64,000 nucleotides of DNA from Tolypeutes matacus (Eukaryota > Chordata > Mammalia > Cingulata > Chlamyphoridae), in contig JAKSZT010054334.1 of assembly GCA_026826555.1 (NCBI GenBank), forward strand, positions 27,469,877 to 27,533,876, given 5' to 3'. A model generated the notes under the pieces. That model made no database searches, was not told the origin of the DNA, and saw only the letters and a list, made by a program, of their open reading frames with translations. The translations under genes and the position numbers were made by a program. Shown here one piece after another: positions 1 to 12,395 of the stretch. Position 1 is the stretch's first letter. Each line of letters starts with the position of its first letter.

Positions 1-2
1 GA

Positions 3-62
3 GTTGTCCCTTCTTGACCTATTCTGGCCTTGTAGGTTGTCCCTTCTTGACCTATTCTGGCT
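3..62. repeat. 33-bp tandem duplication, two copies
   Basis: The unit starting 'gttgtcccttcttgacc' occurs at 3-29 and again at 36-62, so the period is 33 bp. The first copy may continue to the left of the window. It is an exact match over about 27 bases. No function is suggested. Confidence 0.85.
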
Positions 63-1455
63 TTTTCTGTTTTTTTATGATTCTACTCTCACAAATGCTG
101 TGACTTCTGGTATTTGACCCCACCTGATCTGATAACTGATTTTCCTATGCCCTTTGGTTTTCCCTGAAGGGTAACTTGTAGACTGTCAGGGGAGCCTGAT
201 GATACCCTCGGGCCAGACTGTGACAGCCCAGGTGAGCTCAGGCCCCTTAGCTGCCTGAGGGGCCCTTCTCTGGCTCTTCAGCTAATTGGGAATGGACATT
301 TATTGCTGTTTTCTGTGGGCTTGTCTTTATTGTAGTCATAAGATATTTTAGGAGCCTGCACTGCATGCTAATGATTAAGCAATAAGGTTGTCAGAGAGAT
401 TATAAACTACATGAGAACAGGGATGGTATCTTCTACTTTTTAAATTTTCTTTCCTCAGCTCCTCAGCACAAATTAGTCCTGGACAACTGTTATCTGAGCA
501 TTAATTACAGGGTGCCTGGATCAGAGATTTTTGTTTTGTTTTATTTTATTTCTGATTGTTTCCCATGTTAAAAGAGAGAGAGAATTTAGCTAAGGTGAAA
601 AATGTATAGATACTAGTCCAGAGATTTAAGTATGCTGTTTCCCCCCAGGATAGTTACACTCTTTTTTTTTTTTTTAACTCCTAAGATTTTGTTCTTGCCA
701 TTGTTTCAGTTATTATATTTTGGGTTTATAATAAGTCCTTTATTCATCTTAGAACTATAAAAATATATGAAATAGCATGTCATAGTGTTCCCCTTTAAAG
801 ATTAGGATCCCCATTGATGCCATGTAAACTTTAATGCTGTTATTTTCTTTTTGGACATTTTTGGATAGAGTTGAAATGAAATACATTTGTCAAATAAAAT
901 GTAATTTATTCCAAAGTAGAAAGACTAGTCTGTCTTTACACAATACAGATAAAGTGCATCTTGTTTTGAGCAACTCTACCCAGTTTGCTGCCAAGGGACA
1001 CAGAAAACAGCCTTGGAAATGGAAGCTAACTAGATGTGATTTCCAAGCAAAGGGTCAGGGACCAAGTCCCAGTCAACGCAGAGCAGGGAAGAGAAGTGGC
1101 TAGCATGAAACACAGTTTAGTTTTTTAGTTTTGTAGCTTTTTATGACCCCTGCTGGCCCTGTTTATGGATAAGCCCTTCTATAAGAAATTTACCAAAAGA
1201 AGGATTAAGTAATCTGTTCCTATTCAATTCATATACGCTGCCCTACACTTCGAAATTTCTATAAAGAATTTCTAGGTATCTTAGGAATTTTCAACACCAT
1301 AATTTTCAGCTAACAAATGTGTGGTCGGTTTAATAAAACAAAACACACACTTAAAAAAGAACCTTCATTTAACAAATTCTGTTAAAATAATATGAGCTAT
1401 TATTTTAAAACTCTGCATTCTATTTGAAAACTTGCAAAGCAGACCCTACCTTGAT
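63..1455. other. Unassigned noncoding stretch
   Basis: There is no convincing gene. Around 395-500 ('aaactacatgagaacaggg...') there is weak resemblance to the 3' end of an L2 element in sense orientation. A T-tract lies at 661-675. The small ORF at 834-1103 has no recognisable domain and looks like chance. Confidence 0.4.
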
Positions 1456-2820
1456 TTTTATTTATTTATTTATTTATTTATTTTTTATTATGGGTAAAAA
1501 TCAAAATTCTCACAATACATACAAACATTTGCAAAATGATATATAAATATATATGCATATATGTGTATTTGCTTACAAAAATGTTATTTTTATATATATA
1601 TATACACATATATTTTAAGAGGTGCTTAGATTACCTAAAATATTACACGGACCCACTGGGATTCCCATGTTGCCCACCTCCCACGCCTCCCACCACATCC
1701 CACACAAACATCTCCCACAGTGTGGCCCACCAACCTCAATGAACTTACACATCCTGGAGCCTTGCCACCAACCATAGACCACAGTTCACACTGTAGACCA
1801 CACTCTCTCCCACTCAGTTCTGAGTGGTGTGTGCTGATTTAAAATGGCCTACATCCATTGCCACAACAGTACTCAGGACAACCTCCAACTCCCAAAGAAG
1901 CCCCTGTATTTCAACTGCTCATCCCCTCCCTACCCAAAAAACTGTCAAGTGGCCACTGGCTCCACCTCATTGTTATAATTTCTTGCATTGCAAGAATCAC
2001 CATATGTGAGCAAGAGAATACCATCAAGTCCACTCTAGTCCATAGTTCTTCTCCCAATCCAGAGGCGACTGGGATGGTGATGTCCACTCCAACTCCAAGT
2101 GAGAGAGGGCTTATATCCCATGGATATGGGGGGTGGGATGATCCTGCCTGCAGATGCAGGCCCTCTCCATTCCCTGGGATGGCCATTTCCCATCGTTGTC
2201 TCCTCACCAGGTGACTTGGATGAGTCCATTGAGCTGTAGGGTAGGAGTTGCAGCTCCACCTAGATTTCATGCACACCTGGCACATAGGTAGGCGGGAGGC
2301 TCCAGTCTCTGGAAGTATACCTAAGAAACTCCAGCATCACATGTAGGTTTGAATAGAAGGGACTGGTGAACCATGTGCAGGGAGGACTTATTTGAGTCTA
2401 ATTCTGTCACTCTCAGGAGCACAGATTCCAAAATAGAACCCACTGATAAGGCATCAGTCTCTGGGGCTATCCCCCCTTATATAAGACCAGGGTGTCTCTG
2501 GAGCTCTCAGGAACCCCACTGAGTGGGGTGATAGGCACTTAGATGTTCTGTGAGCTCCTACTGAGGTGTGCGTAAGAGTTACCTCTGGGATGACCTCCCG
2601 ACTCTCTTTGAAGTCTCTTAGCCACTTGAACTCATTTGTCTTTACCGTTTCCCCCTTTTATTCAAGGTCTTTTTCCAGTTGTGTGGTTACTGTTTCTTTT
2701 GGCATAGTTTAGGGACTGGGAAAGGGAGACATTTTAGATACTGGCATCTTATATCTGGCAATGTTTCTTATTTTTCATTTCAAAAAGAGTCAATCTGCAT
2801 CTCTCTTTGAGCCCTGCATA
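1456..2820 (-). mobile_element. Family X retroelement, copy 1 (longest)
   Basis: An interspersed repeat in antisense orientation. Its A-rich 3' tail appears as (TTTA)n at 1456-1486, followed by sequence that recurs at 8078-8296, 16330-17067 and 40189-40744. This is the longest copy. The left 830 bp align with copies 3 and 4; sequence from about 2290 to 2700 continues with no counterpart in the others, so the right boundary is uncertain. Short open frames on the minus strand (1911-2285 and 2035-2259) share no certain protein homology. I do not recognise the family name. The A-rich tail, plus TSDs on copies 3 and 4, argue for a LINE-mobilised non-LTR element. Confidence 0.65.
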
Positions 2821-5039
2821 AATATATGCCCCTTTGTGGATAGAATTCATATGGGAGAGAAGTTTGAGCGATTCTTAATGTCTATTTTTCCAGGTTCCAA
2901 CAGATGGTGCAACATGTGGCCCAAGAAATGCTGAGGGTGTCTGGTTCCCCCAGTCTGGCTGGCTGCCAAAAGTGGGAGAAAACTCTGATTAATATATGTC
3001 CCGAGTGACCCAAACCTTGAAAACCTTTTAACTCTTCTCCAAGAGCCTCTTACAAGAGTCCTCATTTGCCCTAAATGGGGCCTGTTTGGAAAAAGGGCCA
3101 CCACTGTGATCTCGCTGGGTTTCCCTGAGGCTGGCACACAGTCTATTCATGGAGAGTAAAAGAGAGTAAGTGCACTCCATCAGCCTCCTTCCCTATTCTA
3201 TCAAATGTAAGTGGTGTTATAATATTGATATGATCAAGACTAATGAGCCATTAATTCTAATTCAAAAAAAATGAAGTAAATGAACATCATCTTTTACTGC
3301 ACATTGATCCGATACACAAGATGAAGGCAAGGTTACATTTCCTCTTGGAAATGTGCCTGCTCTTCACAAGCAATTTAAAAATGTTCCCTATATGGATGTG
3401 CTCTTCTGCGTGCCAAAAATAAATCTAATAGAAGGAGACAAATATAATGTCTAAGGAGAAAATATGTCCACCTTTTAACATTTCCTCATCCTTCTCCTCC
3501 TTCCTTCAAGGCCCAGTTGCCTGTCTCCTTTGTGGCTCACCAGCATTTGCTTCAGGGAGTCACTGATTTCCTACTAAGTGCAAGTGTATGTGAAGGTCAG
3601 AAAATGTGTAGCCCTGTTAGCTCTTCCCCCATTCATACAATAGCACACATGGGTGAGAACTGAGTTTTAATTAGTGGCCATAAATACCATCTGGGGACAA
3701 AATTGTCATGCATATGATTTAGGGTAGAGCTGACATAAAGACATTTTATTCTGTCATGTGTAAGGGGTAGCTTACCGGTGCCAACTTTTGGTTGCAGAAA
3801 AGACTTGGGATACATTTTCACATTACTTGGGGTGCATTTTCAGACTTGTGATACATTTTCCAGAACAGACTGTCTTTCCTTTGAAGAAACTAGTCAGCAA
3901 CACATATTTTTACTCAAAAAATAATCCTATTTTCTTAAATACAAAAACAAAGGGTATAGGGTATCAATTTGGAGATTTAGTTCTATGGCAATGGCAAGGC
4001 CACCATTAAATCCTGACTCCACAAAATTATTTAAATGACAGTCACATTTCGGTCTCTAGTGCGCTTTGATCAAACGACCTTTGCACATACTTGAATAGCA
4101 ACTTGAATATGTACACCAAAAGAACATTAGCAGGGTCCTAATTCTCCAAGTGATTATCTTTTATTCTGAGTTTTGTTTTTAGAGAGTGGGTATAACATTT
4201 TAAGAAACAAGAATTAATGATGTCAAGAATTCAGGGATTAGAAATTATCCCTAAAAGAGAAAGAATCTGTTCTTCAAGTGTCAATTTTACTTTTAGGAGC
4301 AAAAAGTAATTTAAAATATTCAACATAAATGAATCACCAATGAATGTTTGAAAGGCCAATTTAGAGAACCAAAGCATGTCAGTAATTTAGATATTTATCA
4401 GAAAATATCATTTAGGGTTTTAAAACAGAAAGAAATAACTCATGATTTTTATGGCTCCCCAAAAGCTAAATTTTTAACATTTAGAAATATACAAATTCTT
4501 AATTAGAAAATTCTCCATGTGTATGGCTACCATTTTCCAAATCTAAGTAAACCTGGGATTTGGGGACTCCGTAAATGAAAGGGCCAAGAAACCAGCTTCA
4601 ACACCGAAAAAGACATGTTTATTGTAGAATTGTCTTTAGTAGTAAATTCTGCTTAGTCAAAATGTTACATTAACAATGTGGTAGAAGAGATACTTTGGCA
4701 CCATTAAACATTATACCTATATCTTATCCAGCTTAGGTGTTTACTCCAAATTCATGGATGGCTTCCAATCACTTAAGATATTTCTTTATCCTGGTGTTAA
4801 CTATTCAGGCAGTTTTAGGAATCAATGTAACAGTCACCTGGCAGCTCAAAGCCAGAGATTGGTTTAAGAGAAATGTGTGAAATCAAACCAAATCAGCCTG
4901 GGAGAAAGGAAGGACTCCCAAACCAGGAATTCTAGGAGTCTTCTTTGACACATCCAATCCTACAACTTTAAATGCCACCCATATGCTATCAATGCCTAAC
5001 ATATATTTCTAGGATAGACCTTTATCCCAAACTCAGATA
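2821..5039. other. Unassigned noncoding stretch
   Basis: AT-rich sequence without a recognisable gene. The minus-strand frame at 2847-3137 (96 codons) has no family signature I know. The right end grades into the L2 copy that starts near 5040. Other old repeats may be present but are too decayed to name by eye. Confidence 0.35.
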
Positions 5040-5458
5040 TTTATATACAATGGCTTGACATCTCTACTTGGAATTCTAACAGACAACTCATCCTCAATAT
5101 GCCCAAAACTGAACTCATGATCCTTCCCCCCAAAACTGTTCCACTTGCAACCTTCCCTGTCTCAGTTAATGGCAATGCCAAAATCTGGTTGTTCAAGCCA
5201 GAAAACTTGAAATCGTTCTTGACTCCTATCTTTCACTCACAACAAGATAGCATTCAAACTATCTGGACTCTGATGGCATCTCACCATAGTTACCACACCA
5301 ACCAAGCCACTCCCCTCTCCTGGGTTATTCAGTGACTTCCTAAATGCTCTCCCTATTTGCTACCCTTTCTCCTCTATAGTCTATTCTCAGCAAAGGAGTC
5401 AGAGTGATACTCTCAAAACATAACTAAAGTCACTTCCCAATCAAAACTGTGTTGCTGG

Positions 5459-7960
5459 TTTTTTTTTTACTTTATTTTGTACATTTAATAATTGAAAAAT
5501 ATAAACAATTAAAAACTAAAAAGAAAACATAATTGAATAAAAATGTACATTTTTCAATTAAATATACTGGATGCATATAAATTTTTTTTGACTCATACAA
5601 TATGTTACACAATATATTTGGTTCATAGTAACGCAATCATACAGTATTTGTCCTTTTGTGTCTGGCTTGCTTCGCTCAACATAATGTCCTCCAGGTTCAT
5701 CCATGTTGTCATGTGCTTTACGACTTCATTTCTTCTTACAGCTGCATAATATTCCATCGTGTGAATACACCACAGTTTTTTAATCTGTTCATCTGTTGAT
5801 GGACACCTGGGTTGTTTCCAACTTTTAGCAATCATGAATGATGTCGCTATGAACATTGGTATGCAGATGTCTGTTTGTGTCAGTGCTCTCAGTTCTTCTG
5901 GGTATATACCTAGTAGTGGTATTGCAGGGTCACATGGCAAGTCTATATTCAGCTTCTTTAGGAACTGCCAAACAGTCCTCCACAGTGGCTGTACCATTCT
6001 GCATTCCCACCAACAGTGAATAAGTGTTCCTATCTCTCCATATCCTCTCCAACACTTGTAGTTCTCTGTCTTTTTAATACGGGCCTTTCTGATAGGTATG
6101 AAATGATATCTCATTGTAGTTTTGATTTGCATTTCCTTAATCATTAGTGATGTTGAGCATTTCTTCATGTGTTTTTTTTTCCATTTGTATTTCTTCTTTG
6201 GACAAATGTCTATTCAAGTCTTTTGCTCATTTTTTAATTGGGTTGTCTTTTTACTGTTGAGTTGTAACATCTCTTTGTATATCCTGGATATTAAACCCTT
6301 ATCAGATATGTGATTTCCAAATATTTTCTCCCATTGAGTTAGCTGCCTTTTCACCCTTTTCACAAAGTCTTGTGAGGTACAAAAGTGTTTAATTTTGAGA
6401 AGGTCCCATTTATCTACTTTTTCTTTTGTTGCACGTGCTTTGGGTGTAAGGTCCAAGAAACCATGACCTACTACATAAGGCCTTGAAGATATTTCCCTAC
6501 ATTTTATTTTAGTAATTTTATGGTCCTGTTTTTTATATTTAGGTCTTTGCTCTATTTTGAGTTGATTCTTGCATAGGGAGTCAGATAAGGGTCCTCTTTC
6601 ATTCTTTTGGTTATAGATATCCAGTTGTCCCAGCACCATTTATTGAAGAGACTGTTTTGTCCTGTTAACATTAACTTGGTAGGTTTGTCAAAAACCAGTT
6701 GACTGTATAGGTGAAGGTTTATTTCTGGGTTCTCAATTTTATTCCACTGATCGATGTGTCTATGCCAGTACCATGCTGTTTTGACCACTGTAGCTTTCTA
6801 ATATGTTTCAAGGTCAGGCAGTGAAATTCCTCCCACATTGCTTTCTTTTTTAGAATGCTTTTGGCGATTTGGGTACACTTTCCCTTCCAAATGAATTTAG
6901 TAATTACCTTTTCTAATTCTGTAAAGTAAGCTGTTGGGATTTTGATTGGTATTGTATTGAATCTATAAATCAGTTTAGGTAAGATTGACATCTTCACAAT
7001 ATTTATTCTTCCAATTCATGAGCATGGAATGTTTTTCCATTTGTTTAGGTCTTTTTAAATTTCTTTTAGCATTGTTTTGTAATTTTCTGCATATAGGTCG
7101 TGGACTTCTTTGGTTAAATTAATTACTAGATATTTGAGTCTTTTTGTTGCTATTGAAAATGGAATTTTTCCCAATTTTCTGCTCAGATTGTTCAGTACTA
7201 GTGTACAAAAATTACTGATTTTTGCGTGTTGATCTTGTACCCTGCCACTTTGCTGAATTCATTTATTAGTTCAAGTAGCTTTGTCGTGGATACTTGAGGA
7301 TTTTCTAAGTGCAGGATCATATCGTTTGCAAACAGTGAGAGTTTTACTTCCTCTTTTCCTATTTGGATGCCTTTAATTTTTTTTTTCTTGTCTAATTGCC
7401 CTAGCTAGAACTTCTAGTACAATATTGAATAACAGTGGTGACAGTGGGCCTCCTTGTCTTGTTCCTGATCTTAGAGGGATAGCTTTCAACCTTTCCCCAT
7501 TGAGTATGATTTTGGCTGTGGGTGTTTCATACATGCCTTTCATCATATTGAGGAATTTTCCTTCTACTCCTATCTTTTGAAGTGTTTTTATCAAAAAAAG
7601 GATGCTGGATTTTGTCCAATACCTTTTCTGCATCGATTGAGATTATCATGTGGTTTTTTTCCTTCAATTTGTTAATGTGGTGTATTACGTTGATTGATTT
7701 TCTTATGTTGAAACAGCCTTGCATATCAGGAATAAAACCCACTCGGTAATGATGTATAAGTATTTTGATATGCTGTTAGATTCAATTTGCAAGTATTTTG
7801 TTGAGAAGTTTTGCATCTATGGTCATTAGAGAGATTGGCCTGTAATTTTATTTTCTTGTAGTATCTTTATCTGGCTTTGGTATTAGGGTAATGTTGTCTT
7901 CATTAAAATGCATTGGGTAATTTTCCCTTCTCTTCAGTTTTTTGGAAGAGTTTAAACAAG
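5459..7960 (-). mobile_element. LINE-1, antisense, 5'-truncated (about 2.5 kb)
   Basis: A LINE-1 whose poly-A tail appears as poly-T at 5459-5470, followed by a short 3' UTR ('actttattttgtacattt') and then the C-terminal half of ORF2 on the minus strand. The same 3' UTR recurs at 25680-25831 and 57860-58018, so this is the younger LINE-1 lineage of the genome. The element stops near 7960 inside ORF2, typical of 5' truncation during target-primed reverse transcription. It sits in an L2 copy. I could not find a clean TSD. Confidence 0.9.
5623..7742 (-). pseudogene. LINE-1 ORF2 C-terminal half (reverse transcriptase), broken
   Basis: This is the remnant of LINE-1 ORF2p, the endonuclease/reverse transcriptase that copies LINE RNA at a nicked chromosomal target. 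Reading down the minus strand, 7527-7742 holds the N-terminal part of the RT fingers and palm ('[16 protein letters not shown]'). 7373-7633 holds the strongly conserved '[13 protein letters not shown]' motif. The catalytic FADD box near 7320-7332 reads F-A-N-D here, so an active-site aspartate is lost. 6214-6639 and 5623-6168 hold the C-terminal region, with the W-rich and 'MEYYAA' motifs. Open segments lie in all three minus frames, so there are several frameshifts. The endonuclease domain and ORF1 are absent. It is not functional. Confidence 0.9.
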
Positions 7961-8077
7961 ATTAAAACCTCGTTCTTTATTTCACTCAGATCCTAGACAA
8001 AATCCTCATGGTGCCTGCATGAATGGGCCCCTCTCCTGTTCTACTCTCCTCTCTAATTGTGCCTCTGCCACACTGGC

Positions 8078-8296
8078 TTTTTTTTTTTTTTTTTTTTTTA
8101 TTTATTTATTTATTTTTTATTATGGGTAAAAATCAAAATTCTCACAATACATACAAACATTTGCAAAATGATATATAAATATATATGCATATATGTGTAT
8201 TTGCTTACAAAAATGTTATTTATATATACATATATATACATATATTTTAAGAGGTGCTTAGATTACCTAAAATATTACACGGAACCCACTGGGATT
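8078..8296 (-). mobile_element. Family X retroelement, copy 2 (3' end only)
   Basis: Poly-T/(TTTA)n at 8078-8115 is followed by about 180 bp nearly identical to 1480-1665 of copy 1, including the 'atatatgcatatatg' block. It is inserted in L2 sequence. It stops at 'ccactggga', so it is a 5'-truncated 3' fragment. No clear TSD is visible. Confidence 0.8.
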
Positions 8297-8685
8297 TTGT
8301 TCTGTATGTGCATCGCTCATCCTGCCACAGGGCCTTTGTACTTCACTTGTTGTTCCAAATACCAAGAAGGGTCAGTCACCTAATATCTACACACAGATGG
8401 TTCCTTTATGCCCCTTCAGGTTTCAGTGCAAAAGGCAATTCTGAGATCTTCTTAAACTTAAACTTAAAACACCTCTACATTAGTCTCTTATTCATCCTTT
8501 ATCACAACTCCCAATTTGATTTTCTTTATAGCACATCTTTATTTAATGGTTTACTTGGTTACTGTCATCTTTTCCTCACCCTCCTCTCTAGCATAAAAAC
8601 CCTATAGATTGGAAGCCTCTCCCATCTTTTTCACCACTGTACCAAGCACATCACAGGCTTTAAGTAACTAAGTTTTGAATTGCTT

Positions 8686-9737
8686 GATGATACTCTATTG
8701 TGAGACTAACCTGAGACACATGTCCATACAGCACAGCTAGTCTGGAGTATTTTAATAAAGAAAATCAGTCATTTCATTGTATATGTTGGGTATTATATTT
8801 CATTTATAATGTTACCTAATTTCTGTGTCCTTTACTCCTGTTTATCAAACTTAGGAAAACTGCCAAGAAGTTCATGAATTCTTAATAAATACTCCTAGGA
8901 ATAAACTTTTCACAGCTTTCCCTGTGTCTTATCCACAAAGAGGCAATGGCCAGGCCACAGATTGCAGCCTCACAGTACAGTTTGCCAGAGAACAGGAGAC
9001 CTCTGAAGCAGTGCCTGCCCTGGAAACCAACCCCTTATCTGGGTCGAGTTTATATACCACAAGAGACATTCAAATTATAGCACCGGTACCTTTTTTGTAT
9101 ACAGTTGGGTAAACTATATACTCTAAATCATTTAAATGATTCAATTAATAAATAACTAATTTTAAGCAAAAAGTCATTGTTTTAGTTTCAAAATTTTCTT
9201 GTTTCCATTAGATCATAAACCTCTTGAAGATAGAGATGGCTCATTATTTAGACCCTATGTGTTCATGAAACACATAGTAGAGGCTCCATTCATACTGATA
9301 TATTTGATTGGTTTCTGGAAGTGACCTGATACTTATTGACAACATTCTGCTCTTAAGGTAGCTGACATATTTTTGCTCCAAAATCTTTCCCAAGCTCTAT
9401 GAAAAGCACTAGAACAATCCCTCTTCTTGAGACACTTGGAATCCAATAAATGAAATTTAAATAGGAATGATAGTAACACAGAAATCATTTCCAAGCCCCC
9501 CACCCCAAATAAGACATTTCTATAACTTCTAATTAGGCTATCTGAGGAACTAGAGAGCTAGAATAAAGGAGGCTGTCTCAGCTGAACTGCCTATGGTGGC
9601 CAGAATTAGGGAGATTTTATCAGGGTAGCATAAAATAAATTTTCAATACTATTTGAAAGAATTTAAGTCATGCCCCTTGATGGAGGCAAAATTTGCAAGG
9701 TGTGATATACTCACAGAGGGAGGAAAAACAAACAAAC
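8686..9737. other. Unassigned noncoding stretch
   Basis: No gene or confidently named repeat. There is a short (AAAC)n run at about 9725-9740. The small frame at 8924-9112 has no recognisable features. Confidence 0.35.
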
Positions 9738-9895
9738 AAACATGGACTTTGGGATCAAATCCAGGGATAAATCTCAGTTCTACTACTTACTAGTTGTATG
9801 CCGTTAGCCAAATTATTTAATCTCTCTGACTTTCAAGTTTTTTTACTAGTCACATGGGAATAATGACACCAGTCCTGACACCATGATTGGACAGA
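9738..9895 (+). mobile_element. MIR SINE, sense
   Basis: Matches the MIR core: 'tttgggatcaaat', 'ctactacttactagttgtat', then the 'aatctctctgac' block and 'catgggaataatgacacc'. MIRs are old, immobile, tRNA-headed SINEs mobilised by L2. Confidence 0.75.
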
Positions 9896-9941
9896 GTGCT
9901 GCCTTTACAGATGAGAGAAGAAAATGGTCACATAGAAGACA

Positions 9942-10331
9942 TGGTACGTTCAATTATGTTCCTGAATAAACACATGTTCTTATTCTTAGTCCAGGTCCCT
10001 GTGGGTGTGAACCATTGTACATAGCACCTCTTGAAGATGTTATCTTTAGTTAGGGTGTGGTGCAACAGAATGAGGGAGGGCCTTACTATGGATTGCTGGA
10101 GGCCTTATAAAGAGAACCCAGAAGGACAGAAGTGAGAACCAGAAATACAAACCAAGAAATCCCAAAGATTGCCAGCAGCCAGCACCAGAACATACAGACT
10201 CCAGGAGAAATTGAGTCTTGCCAATATCTTGACTTTGGACTTCTAGCCTCAAAACCATGAGCCAATAAATTCCGATTGCTTAAGCCAACCCATTATGTGG
10301 TATTTGTGATAGCAGCTAAGGCAAACTAAGA
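9942..10331 (+). mobile_element. Solo LTR, MaLR-like, sense
   Basis: About 390 bp starting TGGTACGTTCAATTATG and ending with the 'gcaaactaagac' block. It has the layout of a MaLR LTR: 'ctgtgggtgtgaacc' early, 'ccttataaagagaac' mid-element, and 'ccaataaattccgattgc' (AATAAA signal) near the end. It appears to be the same family as the antisense LTRs at 21627-22537 and 24220-24676. No internal proviral sequence is next to it. Confidence 0.75.
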
Positions 10332-11175
10332 CTGAAGATACCTAGTATGTGTTAGATTAAGGAGCTGAGGCTGGTTTTTTAAACCCAAGATCAGTTTAGA
10401 CTGGAGGCTAATTTAGGGATCTAAAGAGAGTCTCAATATCAAAATAATACCTTGAGAAGATAATACTTTGCTAAAGTCCATGGGGGCTGAAGGGAAAGGG
10501 GTTAATGCAGTGGTGGCAAAAGCCTGGTACATAAATGATGATGGTGATAATAGGCCATGACTAATAGCATGTGGCTATTTATATTACAGTGTTTTAGAGC
10601 AGCCAACTCCTGTCAGTCCCAGGGAGTCTTGGCACAGGCTTTTATTAGGCTTTGTGGGCTCAAATTTGGATGCTTATGAGGCATTGTCTGTCCCCCTAGC
10701 TTTACTGACTTTGCTCTCATGATAGGAAAACATAATATTTAACAGCCAAAAAAACAAAACAAACAAAAAAACACCAACCAATAGAAAGTCTTATTTTTTT
10801 TTTTAATCTAATTTTTACTAACTAACCTATTTCAACCAGCTCCTGAGTGAGGCTGAGAATAGGTACAAGCCCACAATTTCACACCATTTCAAGCCAAAAT
10901 TTTTCTCATAAGAGAATATGGCTTCTTCTTCCTAGGGAATAAGATTTACCTCTGAAAGTCTGGCAAAGCCTCACTATGTCTCATCTCTATTCTATATAAA
11001 ATAAAGCCCCTTTGTATAGTCCTTCTTGGATTTAGATTTTTTTTTTTTTTTTAATAATGGATTCTACTTTTCCAGAGTTTGATAATAAAAAAAAATTTTT
11101 TTTTAAAAACCTTCATGGGTTTGGAGTTCCTTCTATGGATCCCACTTTTCCAAACTTTGGGGGTTTCAGAAGACA
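10332..11175. other. Unassigned noncoding stretch
   Basis: Contains A-rich and T-rich runs (10745-10775, 10793-10806, 11036-11052, 11090-11105), but no retroelement body that I can tie to them. Confidence 0.35.
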
Positions 11176-11290
11176 CAATAATGATGACTAACTTTTACTG
11201 ACTTCTCACTCTAATTCAAACAGCTATATAAAGTGCATGACACACATCATTCCATTAAAGCATCAAAAAATCCCTATGAGTAGTATCTGA
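11176..11290 (+). mobile_element. MIR fragment, sense
   Basis: Decayed similarity to the MIR region 'taacttttactgac ... cattccattaaagcatc ... tccctatgagtagtat'. Partial copy. Confidence 0.45.
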
Positions 11291-11317
11291 AAGTGTTATG
11301 AAGATGTTCATCTTAGA

Positions 11318-11480
11318 ACAGTACTTCACAACTTTGACCCTACATTGTAATCACCTGAGGAGATTCTAAAAATGTTTCCATGCCCAGGATACACCTCTGA
11401 TACATTAAATCAGAATCTCTAGGGGTGGAACCCAGCCTTCAACGTATTTTGAAGCTCTGCAGATGATTCCAATGTGAAGA
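11318..11480. mobile_element. MER5-type hAT MITE
   Basis: Matches the MER5 family of nonautonomous hAT-Charlie elements: 'acattgtaatcacctgagga' on one side and 'aaatcagaatctctaggggtgg' in the middle. Ends are decayed, so strand and borders are approximate. Confidence 0.75.
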
Positions 11481-11582
11481 AAGGTAATAACCACTTTATT
11501 ATACCTCACTTAGGGTCATTCAGATAGGAAGTGACAGAAGACAGTTTTTCTGTTCCAATGCCCATGACTCTTATAAATAAAC

Positions 11583-11768
11583 TTGTGGTTCTTAAAACCC
11601 TGGCAGCACAATTAGAATTATTTGGGAAGATGTGCAAAATATCCAGCACAGAGACTCACCGCCTAAACTCTGATTCTATTCATATAGGTTGGGGCCCTGC
11701 CACAGATAATTTTAAAAATCTTCCCAAGTTATTTTACTACGTAGCCAGGTTTGAGAATCATCGCTTTA
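11583..11768. mobile_element. MER5-type hAT MITE
   Basis: A second MER5-like element about 100 bp after the first: 'ttgtggttcttaaaaccctgg', 'aattatttgggaagat' and a terminal 'ggtttgagaatcat' inverted relative to the start. The 85-codon frame at 11531-11788 lies across it and is not a gene. Confidence 0.7.
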
Positions 11769-12395
11769 TATTATCTTTTTTGGCTTAATAAAAACTGTAA
11801 TATTTATTTCCCTGCATACCTTGAAAGCTTTCACAAAATAATCTGTATTTCTACATGCTTTCTCATTGGTCTTTTCTTGCCCTAAGGGAATGCATTTAGA
11901 GTTCTTGACCTCCACTGCTAATTAATATGATCAATGACTTTAATAATGAGTATATATTGAATACACCTGATATAAAACATACACCCAAACATCAGGACGT
12001 GCATCAAAATTTAGAAGCTTATAATGAAAATATTTCACTTGTGCTTTTTCTATAATATACAAATCTTAGAAAAGAAAATTGGCCTAGGCCAGGCCTAAAT
12101 AACCCTGGAATTGAGAGGGAACTAGACTACCATTAATGAAAACCCAAAAAGTGGAAAATTAAAGAAAAGTCAAATATTGCTCATCTAGAGAGCCTCATAT
12201 AGAACCAGGCACACAGGAGCTCATTAAGGCACATGAGTAATAGAAAACATAACAAAAAGTCATCCTAAGAGAGGGATATGATGCTCAAGTAGAAAAATAT
12301 GGAGGAGCTTACAAAGTGCTAAATGGCTGAAAATTGTAGGATTTTTATTAAATGTTTCTTTTCTAGTTTTTTTTTTTAAGCTTTACTTAAACTTT
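11769..12395. other. Unassigned noncoding stretch
   Basis: AT-rich. It contains a short palindrome 'ggcctaggcc' near 12083. No gene or clear repeat. Confidence 0.35.

Larger units (their letters stand above)
5040..8685 (+). mobile_element. L2 LINE, sense, 3' half, split by two insertions
   Basis: The segment at 5090-5340 ('aaaactgaactcatgatcc', 'gaaatcgttcttgactcct') matches the conserved 3' coding region of the mammal-wide L2 family. L2 sequence resumes at about 7961-8077 ('ctctgccacactggc') and again at 8297-8685 ('acagggcctttgtacttc'). The three parts are collinear with L2, so the intervening LINE-1 (5459-7960) and X copy (8078-8296) are later insertions. The frames in it (5099-5335, 8254-8607) are relics of the L2 reverse-transcriptase ORF and are not intact. 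Confidence 0.75.

Noticed and set aside
2847..3137. 96-codon minus-strand frame, and a splice-acceptor-like 'ttttccag' at 2886-2893 on the plus strand
   Set aside because: Neither a matching donor nor a known protein motif was found; one acceptor-like motif is expected by chance.
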